Part shown: piece by piece, positions 55,946 to 64,000 of the stretch
How positions within the stretch are numbered: position 1 is the first letter of the stretch
Layout of the letters: the number at the start of each line of letters is the position of its first letter
Source: Rhizodiscina lignyota
Taxonomy: Eukaryota > Ascomycota > Dothideomycetes > Aulographales > Rhizodiscinaceae
NCBI GenBank assembly: GCA_010015805.1
Contig: ML978125.1
Span: forward strand, 1,488,001 to 1,552,000
DNA length: 64,000 nucleotides
Direction of reading: 5' to 3'
Notes under the pieces: generated by a model
Database searches by the model: none
Told to the model about the DNA's origin: nothing
The model's input: the letters and a program-made list of their open reading frames with translations, nothing else
Position numbers and translations under genes: made by a program

Positions 55946-56855
55946 ATGACAGCAGCAAGATCCATCGAGTTGCCGTCAGGGGACGAAGCACAGCTCGTCT
56001 CCCAGAAGATGCGCGAGGAAGGCGGTTCTCACAAGGGACCAATGGCTGCTCATGTCCAGTCCGACGTCGCAAAGAAGCATGTAAGTCTGCATGTAGCATG
56101 TGTACTGCCATTAGCTAAGCCGACGCGAGCAGAACTTCGAGAAGGTTGCCGAAGCGATCCAGACAAAGATGGACTCTAATCCAGCGTCTGTAACAACGGC
56201 GGATGCTAGTCACATCCAGAAGCTTGAGGCGAGGGTCACAGGGGGCTGTGTGCCGAAGCATGGAGTGTCTGCTCGCGCTCAGCATGTCGCTGCCGTGAAC
56301 GGGCCAAAGACCGCAGAGGGCAGCGATAAGGCCGAGACAACCAAGGGAAACGGTTCATACGACGACAACCGCAGCGTCCTTGAGCGGTTCAAAGCCAAAA
56401 GCCGCCGTGAGAGGAAAGAGCGGGGCCACGATGATCATGAGATCGCTACTCTGAGCGCGGAGACGCAGGCAGCCTTTGATGGTCTCATGGCGGATCAACA
56501 ACATCGTTATATAGCAGCTGGGACTATAGGGATAACGAAAGCTGCTCTTCTCGCTATGCACTCCACATGCCCGAGCGGAGATGGCTGGCGCAAGATATTG
56601 GAGGAAGTCTTTGAGGGACTTTGGGAAGAACCACAGAATACTGGAAACAATGAGCAGTTCAAAGATTTGATGGCTGCTTACGAGAAAGCGGCGGACAATG
56701 TCCTTAGGCAGACAATTCCGAACAAAGATCGTCAGGAGCAGCTTTGCAAGAAGTTCAGGGAATTAATGCAAGAGCAGCTGGAGATGAATCTTGACAAAAT
56801 CGTGGAATCGTGGGACTCCCTGGAGAGCTGTACGGATGGCTCTGTGAAGAGATGA
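55946..56855 (+). CDS. SMP-like domain protein, 285 aa
   Basis: Two exons (55946-56080, 56133-56855). The N-terminal half, GDEAQLVSQKMREEGG and then NFEKVAEAIQTKMDSNPASVTTADASHIQKLEAR, looks like one or two copies of the seed-maturation-protein (SMP) motif: hydrophilic helices with a DA-x-x-IQ-x-x-EAR pattern. The C-terminal half (from about residue 130) is helical and charged, with KAKSRRERKERG and a region AAFDGLMADQQHRYIAAGTIGITKAALLAMH that I do not recognise. Probably soluble. A role in stress or desiccation tolerance would be by analogy only. It is the second SMP-like gene in this window (the other is at 43855-44148), but the two proteins are otherwise unrelated. Confidence 0.68.
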
Positions 56856-57319
56856 AGATTGCTTTAGATTACGGACGGACATCGTATACATGAAGGGGTA
56901 GAAGGCACAGAGGTACGGAGTAGAAGAGGATAAGAGTACAATCACGCTCCTTTATTAAATACTGCTTCTCCGTAAACTATGTGATGGACCTGCATTACCG
57001 AGGATTTGCAGCTCTCAAATGGCGTTTCACATGGCTGCAGGCATGTATTATAGTGTCGAGTACGCTCTCCAAAATAACAATGTTCCGCTGAGCTGTTGGT
57101 GGATTTATCTCGACACTGTAAGCGTGCAGGGATGGCAGGGGTCACGCTAGTCGCGGGGACACGAAATGCCCACCACCACCCAAAAACTGCTAGTAAACAA
57201 CTCACCGCTCTCTGCAAGCGACCCACTACTCCAACCACTCCGTGAATTTCCACCTTCCACATACCTTTCGCAGCGAGCTGTGCTCTGTGAACATCTAGCA
57301 AGGTCATCAAAACTTCATC
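56856..57319. other. Promoter region of alpha-tubulin, 0.46 kb
   Basis: Upstream spacer of the tubulin gene. No coding frame supported. Confidence 0.6.
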
Positions 57320-59061
57320 ATGAGGGGCGAGGTACGTGATTTCAGCGCGTTTTTGCACGCGTCGCCGCAGGCATCAACAATTTCCCCTCTACGCCCCCTT
57401 TTGACACAATGAAACTGATAGAGCTCTTTCAATACAGGTTTGCCATATCCATATCGGCCAGGCTGGCACGCAGCTTGGCAACAGCGCGTGGGAGCTGTAA
57501 GCAGTCACTATCTTTACAGCGAGCTCGAAAATACAGCAATTGACGTCTCAAACACAGGTACCTCCTCGAGCATGGCCTCAAGGCGGACGGCAAGCCTGAT
57601 CCCGACCACAAGGAAGGGATGGAGGGAGGCTCCTTCGAGACTTTCTTCACCGAGACGGGCAACGGCAAATACGTTCCTCGCTCCATTTTCGTCGACCTTG
57701 ACCCTTCGGTACGTGAACGAGACGAATACACTCCAATGTCGTTAGTTGAGGACAATGACTGATATGTTCGTTAGCCAATTGATGAAATTCGCACTGGTGC
57801 ATACCGCCAGCTCTTCCACCCTGAGCTGTTGATCAGCGGCAAGGAGGATGCGGCCAACAACTGTATGTTTGGGATTGGTCTTAATGGGGAGCAGATTGCT
57901 AATATCGGAGATAGATGCTCGTGGCCACTACACCATCGGCAAGGAGCTCGTTGATAACGTGATTGACCGCGTTCGTCGCGTTGCCGGTATATTTGCTTCG
58001 CTGTAAAGCCCTGGGGAAATTTGCTGAGAAATTTGTAGACAACTGCTCCTCCCTTCAGGGATTCCTCATCTTCCACTCCTTCGGCGGCGGCACTGGCTCT
58101 GGTTTCGGTGCTCTGCTTCTTGAGCGTCTCTCGACTGACTACGGCAAGAAGTCTAAGCTCGAGTTTGCCATCTACCCGGCTCCGCGTGTCTCCACCTCCA
58201 TCGTCGAGCCCTACAACGCAGTCCTCTCGACCCACAGCACTATCGAGAACTCTGACTGCACGTTCCTTGTCGACAATGAGGCTGTCTACGACATCTGCCG
58301 TCGTAACCTTGATATCCCGCGCCCAAACTATGAGCATCTCAACCGTCTGATCGCTCAGGTTGTCAGCTCCATCACCTCCAGCTTGCGGTTCGATGGTGCT
58401 CTCAACGTCGACTTGAACGAGTTCCAGACGAACTTGGTGCCATACCCTCGCATTCACTACCCGCTCATCAGCTACGCGCCGGTCATCTCGACGAACAAGA
58501 GCGGCCATGAGAGCTTCAAGGTCAACGACCTGACCTTCCAATGTATGTTTCAGATTGTCGGGCGTATTTGTAATCTCCATCTAACACTCAGCAGGCTTCG
58601 AGCCTAACAACCAGATGGTTGTCTGCGATCCACGCAATGGCAAGTACATGGCCGTTGCCCTCCTCTACCGTGGCGACGTTGTGCCTCGCGACTGCAACGC
58701 GGCAGTTGCTGCTCTCAAGGCCAAGCAGTCCTTCAACTTGGTTGAGTGGTGCCCCACTGGGTTCAAGATCGGCATCAACTACACCAAGCCCCAGGCAGTC
58801 CCTGGTAGCGAGCTTGCCCCTGTCGACCGCAGCGTCTCCATGCTGTCCAACACGACTGCCATCGCCGAGGCTTGGAGCCGTCTCGACCACAAGTTCGACC
58901 TCATGTACTCGAAGCGGGCCTTCGTCCACTGGTACGTTGGTGAGGGTATGGAGGAGGGCGAGTTCAGCGAGGCTAGGGAGGACCTTGCGGCTCTCGAGAA
59001 GGACTACGAGGAGGTCGCTGCTGACAACCTCGAGGAGGGTGCCGATGAAGGCGAATACTAG
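57320..59061 (+). CDS. tubA: Alpha-tubulin
   Basis: 450 aa from seven exons: 57320-57331 (only MRGE), 57438-57496, 57558-57708, 57775-57862, 57915-57986, 58039-58542, 58595-59061; phases close. Alpha-tubulin pairs with beta-tubulin to form microtubules. The tubulin signature GGGTGSG is in [37 protein letters not shown] is the start of the GTPase domain, and the acidic tail ends in GEY with the C-terminal tyrosine typical of alpha subunits. The first exon of four codons is normal for fungal tubulins. Length equals the family standard. The residues [24 protein letters not shown] differ a little from the usual [15 protein letters not shown], as in one of the two fungal alpha types. Confidence 0.96.
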
Positions 59062-59518
59062 ACTGTCAAGTATAAAGATTGCGGTGTTGGGGAATGCACA
59101 TTGGAGCAAGATGATCTCGACATGATTAATTGGATCGAGCACCCGTACGGCTGAATATTTCCTTTGTGCTTCTTGGACGGCTAGAGGTACATCAAGCAAA
59201 AGTGATATGAAGCGGGGGTTTTGTTGTTCAGATAGTATGAGTATCGAACAATGTTGATAGGAATTGGAAAGCCATCAATTGAGCAGTCTCACAAGCACAA
59301 CTGAACGTCCAATAGAAGTAACTCTGATTATGTATATGCTGGAGATCATTGCATTCTTTGAGATCTGCACAACCATGCATTCGCGTCATCTGTCTTACCA
59401 CCGACTATGTCCGATATGCACCCCGCCAAAAGACAATAGCTTCCCATCATCTCACCACCACGCAATTGCACTTCTTTCTCTTCTCTCCAACAGTCAATTT
59501 CATTGATTGATTTTCACC
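59062..59518. other. Intergenic, 0.46 kb
   Basis: 3' of tubulin; a CT-rich leader (59440-59500) precedes the next start. No gene seen. Confidence 0.6.
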
Positions 59519-60895
59519 ATGTCCATAATCAACATATCCCTCCCCTTCTTCTCTCGTCGCGCCACCCATTCCTCCTCCGACCCCTCAACCTCAATCAAAC
59601 TCGACTCGGTCCCAATCCACAGAGTCGAGACACTCCATTCGAAGCCCGCACGAACGCTCAAGCACCTTATAAAAGCCAACCATGCAAACCACTCTGTCAT
59701 ATACCACGACCTCCGCTTCCACAACCACGCGCCTCACATCCTAGGCTCCGCATACATTCTCGGCGGCACATCAGAGCACCTCAACGCCATCTACGCTAAA
59801 GAAGATACTAAGCTCGAGCCATGGCACGACGCGCCGAGCGAGATCAGCAAGGAGGACTGGCGCGACTTCCTCGGGAAGCGGAACTACCAGCGCGCGTACA
59901 TCGACTTCTTCGAGGACCAGCTGGTGCAGTATGGGTACGACTGGGAGAAGATGCTGCATGACTTCTTGTATGCGGAGGAGGGGGAGCCGGGGAAGGAGGG
60001 GTTCAAGGGGCCGTTGATCAATAATATGATCAGTGGGTTGGGACATCCGCTGATTCATTTGGGGTATGCGGTGGAGCTGCATTCGAAGACGGTGGCGATT
60101 GAGGCGTTGACGCTGGTGGCATGCTTCTACGATGACTGGCATAAGTACTTGGATGATCCGAAGTACACCAAGGCAGTGCCGGATACGTTCTGGGGCGCAG
60201 AGGCGGATGGGAAGGGCAAAGGGAAGAGCAAGCCAACACCGCTGGAGCTGCTGCACAAGGCAGAGCAGGACAAGCAATTCGATGGCATGTTCTCGGAGCC
60301 CGGCGGGGATAACCTCAGTGAGCTGTTTGAGAAGAAAGAAGATGCGCTACTGGAATACTGGAACGCATGGGAGCTGCACCCCGATCCAAAGGACCAGTTC
60401 CACCTCTCACAACGCGCAGCTGTTGCGATTCTTGTAGGCACGCACGATGCGAGCCATCAATACGACTTCTTCTTCTGCCATCTCCTGACCACGAGCCATG
60501 CCGTACGTATTCTACTGCCCGCAATTGAAAGCAGATGGCACAAGAACCTCGTCCGGCAGTGGTGGTTATTCACCGCCTCCGTATACATCGCCCAGACACG
60601 TCCCAGGATTTCCGAAGCGTCGATCAACGATGTGAAGCTCGACGGAAGAGACTGGAAATGGGTGGATCACCACATCTTGACGTCGAAGTGGAGTATGGAT
60701 GCGCACCACGTCAAGGCAGCGCGGGCGATGAAGGAGGCAGCGGCGACGTGGGGCGATAAGGACCAGTTCTTCATGAAGGCGGCGGTGAAGTTTGTGAGCG
60801 AGTTCAATGGATGGGGTGGGTTCTCGGCGGCGGATAGGAAGGCCAGGGAGGAGAGGTTGTCGAAGACGGAGCTGTTGGGAACGACGATGGATTGA
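59519..60895 (+). CDS. Questin oxidase-like protein (AflY/GedK family, DUF4243)
   Basis: Intronless 458-aa protein of the questin-oxidase-like family, which includes GedK (ring opening of the anthraquinone questin by a Baeyer-Villiger-type reaction) and AflY of aflatoxin biosynthesis. Typical parts are HYDLRFHNHAPHILGSAYILGGTSEHL near the N-terminus (read as segments), GLGHPLIHLGYAVEL, VACFYDDWHKYLDD, and the C-terminal helical block with DWKWVDHHILTSKWSMDAHHVKAARA. Several conserved His residues probably form the active site. No signal peptide. There is no polyketide synthase nearby, so it may act on an unrelated substrate, as many genomic homologues do. The Met at 59519 is preferred over 59507; either is possible. 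Confidence 0.85.
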   Translation: MSIINISLPFFSRRATHSSSDPSTSIKLDSVPIHRVETLHSKPARTLKHLIKANHANHSVIYHDLRFHNHAPHILGSAYILGGTSEHLNAIYAKEDTKLEPWHDAPSEISKEDWRDFLGKRNYQRAYIDFFEDQLVQYGYDWEKMLHDFLYAEEGEPGKEGFKGPLINNMISGLGHPLIHLGYAVELHSKTVAIEALTLVACFYDDWHKYLDDPKYTKAVPDTFWGAEADGKGKGKSKPTPLELLHKAEQDKQFDGMFSEPGGDNLSELFEKKEDALLEYWNAWELHPDPKDQFHLSQRAAVAILVGTHDASHQYDFFFCHLLTTSHAVRILLPAIESRWHKNLVRQWWLFTASVYIAQTRPRISEASINDVKLDGRDWKWVDHHILTSKWSMDAHHVKAARAMKEAAATWGDKDQFFMKAAVKFVSEFNGWGGFSAADRKAREERLSKTELLGTTMD

Positions 60896-61371
60896 GGGAT
60901 AGCTGGCTGGCATCATGATCAGGGTCAAATTGATCAGGCATGAGGATTATGCATGGCAAATTGACATTTGCTTGGTGTATTAATAATAATGATAATGGGC
61001 TATGGAGCTAATGATAACATTTCCCCTAATTAATAGCGAACTTTTCGCACAGAAGTTGAAGACAGACCCGCCAATTTTGCCTCTACTACACACCTGGGTA
61101 TTTACCCACGACTCTATCTCCAACTCCATCTCCATTTCTACCTGTCCGCTGTCGGAAATTAGACTGCCGTATGAGAAGCTGAGAGGTTGGAATCGCTTGG
61201 TAAAATCATGCAAAATGGATTCTAGCCACTCTATATATAATTGCAGCATATTATGCATCTTTCATCCAGTCTCAGATAAACGCCTAGAAAAAGAAATATG
61301 ATACAGAGAGCTTAAGAAAGCTGAATGCAACGGCCCATCAACATTACTCCATACACCGACATTGAAGCTGC
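60896..61371. other. Convergent 3' spacer, 0.48 kb
   Basis: AT-rich near 60980-61020; no feature seen. Confidence 0.6.
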
Positions 61372-62295
61372 CTAAGCCATAACAGTATGAGACTCGTAAG
61401 AAACACCCCTCTGGTGGCTAGCAGACGCCGTAATCCCAACCTTGTCAAAATCAAGCTCGCGCATGTTCACAACCTCTTTCGCGCGGAAGATGCCAACAGC
61501 CTTGCGTCCATTCAAGATATTCCTCATCTGGCTGGGGTGCTTGAGGATGAAGATGAATACCACGCACACCATCAGGCCAGCGTCAAAGGCGTACAAGCAC
61601 CACTCGTGACTGAGACTGTAGCCGTCTTCGCCCTGGATGTACTCGACGACGCGGAAGACAGATCGGATCATGATGAGGATGCTGACCGTGTAGAGAGCGT
61701 AGATATGTGTGCGCCACGGGATGCGGTTGTACATCGAGCGCGGCGTGGGCCGACTGTGGAGTCGCGCGTGGAAGAGGATGGAGCAGAACATGAAGAAGCC
61801 GAAGAAGACGAGCTGCAGCACGAGGCCGCCGATGACGATGTATTTGCCGGTCTTCTGGGTATTGCCGTTCTTGCTTGTCAGCATTGAAGCACCGGTGGCC
61901 TGCGTCAGGAACGCGATGATGTCGCCGATGACAAAGATCTTTGTGAGGTAGCTCTCCCTGATCAGGCTGTGCTCTTCTGCATCGAGCACGAGGATGTAGT
62001 ACCCGAACGTCATATATATGCTGGCCGCGAACAAGATTGGTGGTACGAGGATTAAGAGCTCTTGAACAATGTATACCCCAAGGCTATAATCTGGAGACTG
62101 ATTGGCGGAGATCGTACGAGCCGCGAATCCACCGGTCTCGCAGAAGCAGCCGAGTAGAAGGGGGATCATGAACCATGATCGCGAGCGGAAGAGCTGGTAT
62201 GTATGATGGAGAGAGCTGTAGCCGAATAGGATGGCGAATATCAGTGCAGCCGCGACAGAGGGAGTGTATTGGTAGTATGACGAGTCGGAAGTCAT
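61372..62295 (-). CDS. RTA1-family membrane protein (lipid-translocating exporter-like)
   Basis: Intronless 307-aa protein with seven hydrophobic helices, the hallmark of the RTA1/RSB1 family. Yeast Rsb1 helps release long-chain bases, and Rta1 gives resistance to 7-aminocholesterol. Family motifs visible are GGFAARTI after the second helix, YILVLDAEEHSLI, the VEYIQGEDGYSLSHEWCLYAFDA block with the conserved Glu, and a C-terminal HPSQ. The cytosolic tail is Ser- and basic-rich. The Met at 62295 (MTSDSSYYQYTPS) starts the usual short extracellular N-terminus; an in-frame ATG at 62364 adds a basic leader and is less likely. Plasma-membrane or ER location. Confidence 0.9.
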   Translation of the reverse strand: MTSDSSYYQYTPSVAAALIFAILFGYSSLHHTYQLFRSRSWFMIPLLLGCFCETGGFAARTISANQSPDYSLGVYIVQELLILVPPILFAASIYMTFGYYILVLDAEEHSLIRESYLTKIFVIGDIIAFLTQATGASMLTSKNGNTQKTGKYIVIGGLVLQLVFFGFFMFCSILFHARLHSRPTPRSMYNRIPWRTHIYALYTVSILIMIRSVFRVVEYIQGEDGYSLSHEWCLYAFDAGLMVCVVFIFILKHPSQMRNILNGRKAVGIFRAKEVVNMRELDFDKVGITASASHQRGVSYESHTVMA

Positions 62296-63039
62296 GGTGA
62301 CAAGTCGGGTTTCGCCTGACGCCAATGAAGAGGAAGACTTGGAATGAAATTTAAAGGGGCTCAAATGTACGCCTTAAACGCTAGAATTGAGCAATTTAAT
62401 GAGTGAATTGACTGTTGAGATTGAGAGTGGAAGACTTGATGTGATTGCGTTTGAAGACTGATTGATGGCCATTGTGACTATGTTCGTCGAGGCCCCTATA
62501 TACCTACCTTCTTTCTGTACAGCCTCAAAATATCCAAGAATTCGTATACCAAATCCTCAGGGGCTTGCGAGGCTCCCATCGTACCTGAACGACGAGCGTC
62601 GGAGGCTCTCCGCAAAATTCACTGTTCGGTGTCCGGAGGCGCTGTCGTGCTCGTTGTCGTCCGCAATTGCACCCAAATAGGAATAGTGTACGGCGAACGG
62701 ACCGCCTGAAAGCTCAGCCCTGCCGATGACAGCAACTTGCAGCGACTTAGCTATGCGACCGGATCGTACTCCTTTCCTACTTTGTCTTACGAAGCAACTG
62801 CTCGGAACAGCGACGCGTCTGGTTGGTTCCTCAATGCCTTGAACGTCGGCTTTTTTCAGAAATGCTTTCGTCAACCATTTCGTCTAAGCCGCCTTCCTCA
62901 GAGCGTACCTTTCAGTGATGAAGAGCTGGAGAAGCGGTCGAGTAGCGGTCGAAATGGTTGTCGGAAGTCTTAAAAAGCACTGCAATTGTCCAAAGAGTTG
63001 GCCCAAGCCAGTTCGAATTCGTCTATCAGTTTAGAGGAA
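62296..63039. other. Divergent promoter region, 0.74 kb
   Basis: Between the RTA1-family gene (-) and the Zn2Cys6 regulator (+). The regulator's frame is open upstream to 62986 but with no ATG before 63040. No other feature seen. Confidence 0.55.
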
Positions 63040-64000
63040 ATGCCCTCGCGAAGACAACATACCAAAAGCCGTCACGGCTGCAACACATGTAAGCAGCGAA
63101 AGGTTCGCTGCGACCAGACCCGACCGATCTGCGAGAACTGCACGCGACTCAAAAGGGAGTGCAGCTACCCTGAGACAATTATATCGGGACCATACACGCA
63201 ATCTCATGAGCCATCGGCGGCATCTGCATCCTCGAGCAAGGATGCTGGCTTTGGGGATGTCTCGTCTATCACAGAAGAGAGCGCTCAGGACCTGGAACTC
63301 CTCCACCATTGGACAATGCATACGAGCAGCACCATGACCGACCACCCGGGAATGGAGGCGCTCTGGCGATCGAATGTGGTGGTGCATTCCTTCTCGCATA
63401 GATTCCTGCTGCACGGTCTCCTGGTGAGCAAACCCTGTTGCCTGAATTAGATCCATCTTGCAGTCCTTGCCCTGCCACTCCTGTAGAGTACTGTGGGAGT
63501 CTCCAAGTTTATGCACTTGTTCCGGCCACTGGAGTTGAAGGAGGGGCGATGCCCCCACCGAACTGTGTCAGATTAAGCGTTCAATAAGAGCGGAAAGCCC
63601 TCAAAGATCACTCGCTAATGCGTACGCATCACTTAGTCACTTGCTGCGCTGCACAAAGGCTATGAGGCTTATCCACCCGACCGAATCCGGTACACAGATC
63701 TAGCGAAGAAGCACCATGACCAGGCCTTGGCACAGTACATTCCACTACTGGGCTCCGTCAACGAATACAACTGCCACGCTCTCTTCGCACAATCCTCGCT
63801 CGTCGGCGGGATGTCCTTCGGGCTGATGCAGCTCTCGAACGACGACGAGTATGCGCCAGCAAATATCGTCCGGACCATGATCGGCTCGTTCGACTTGCTC
63901 CGAGGAGTCAGCGTCATGATTGAGCAAGGCCAAGAGTGGATCAAGCAGGGCGATCTGTCTCCGATGATTGGCCTTGAAAATCTGGAGACGATTCTTCAAA
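63040..64000 (+). CDS. Zn2Cys6 transcription factor, N-terminal part (runs off the window)
   Basis: Partial gene: exon 1 63040-63423 (128 codons), then exon 2 from 63637 to the window edge. The zinc cluster CNTCKQRKVRCDQTRPICENCTRLKREC (read in two halves: CNTCKQRKVRC and CENCTRLKREC) has the canonical spacing CX2CX6CX5CX2CX6C. After the intron, LLSLAALHKGYEAYPPDR and YTDLAKKHHDQALAQYIPLL match the widespread fungal regulators with a C-terminal DUF3468/fungal_trans_2-like domain. The intron (63424-63636, 213 bases) is long, but its phase-0 junction rebuilds the conserved HGLLSLAALH segment. It is divergent from the RTA1-family gene, which it may regulate. Confidence 0.85.

Noticed and set aside
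57771-59199. Minus-strand frames (269 and 203 codons) opposite alpha-tubulin
   Set aside because: Mirror frames of a highly biased housekeeping gene; a common artefact.
1-64000. CRISPR arrays, rRNA, intact transposons or LTR elements
   Set aside because: No regularly spaced repeats, rRNA-like stretches, transposase or reverse-transcriptase motifs were seen in any frame.

Overview
The window is nuclear DNA of a filamentous ascomycete (Pezizomycotina; Dothideomycetes is possible but not proven from sequence alone). The evidence is the gene content (two Zn2Cys6 and two C2H2 regulators, RTA1-like and questin-oxidase-like proteins, a STAND/NLR protein, an Snx4 sorting nexin), introns mostly 43-70 bases with GTRNGT donors and CTRAC branch sites, and intergenic spacers of 0.3-2.4 kb. 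I rebuilt the spliced genes by hand. Where I give exon lists, the phases close at every junction.

Layout: 1-738 carries the 3' end of a type-B carboxylesterase. 827-3716 (-) is an eight-exon C2H2/fungal_trans regulator. 4619-5479 (+) is an alpha/beta hydrolase. 6146-8576 (-) is a secreted Ser/Ala-rich protein. Then comes a housekeeping block on +: the U6 snRNA phosphodiesterase Usb1 (9494-10708), sorting nexin Snx4 (11143-12527), mitochondrial adenylate kinase Adk2 (13220-14100) and an unknown coiled-coil membrane protein (14656-15936). 16410-21401 holds two secreted proteins, one low-complexity and Cys-containing, the other a zinc metallo-endopeptidase. Their flanks are AT-rich and gene-poor. 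22165-27094 (-) is a 1606-residue NLR-type protein with a STAND N-terminal region, a NACHT-like NTPase, an acidic linker, about 11 ankyrin repeats and a C-terminal SPRY domain. A SAS4-domain chromatin protein, an unknown membrane-anchored helical protein and a DUF2434-type membrane protein follow (28313-34055). A 2.4-kb gene-free stretch (34056-36483) is built of diverged short duplications.

From 36484 on, a DUF7896-type C2H2 regulator precedes a catabolic gene cluster (39616-53886): a type-I extradiol dioxygenase (VOC), divergent from an aromatic-ring FAD monooxygenase, then a cytochrome P450, a GH43 glycosidase with no signal peptide, and an FAH-family hydrolase/isomerase divergent from a Zn2Cys6 regulator. 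Read together these genes suggest hydroxylation of a plant phenol, meta ring cleavage and processing of the ring-cleavage product, with local control. A small SMP-like stress protein sits inside the cluster.

The right end (54619-64000) has an F-box-like membrane protein, a second SMP-like protein, a seven-exon alpha-tubulin, a questin-oxidase-like protein, an RTA1-family membrane protein, and the 5' part of another Zn2Cys6 regulator that runs off the edge. I found no rRNA, tRNA, CRISPR array or recognisable intact transposon.
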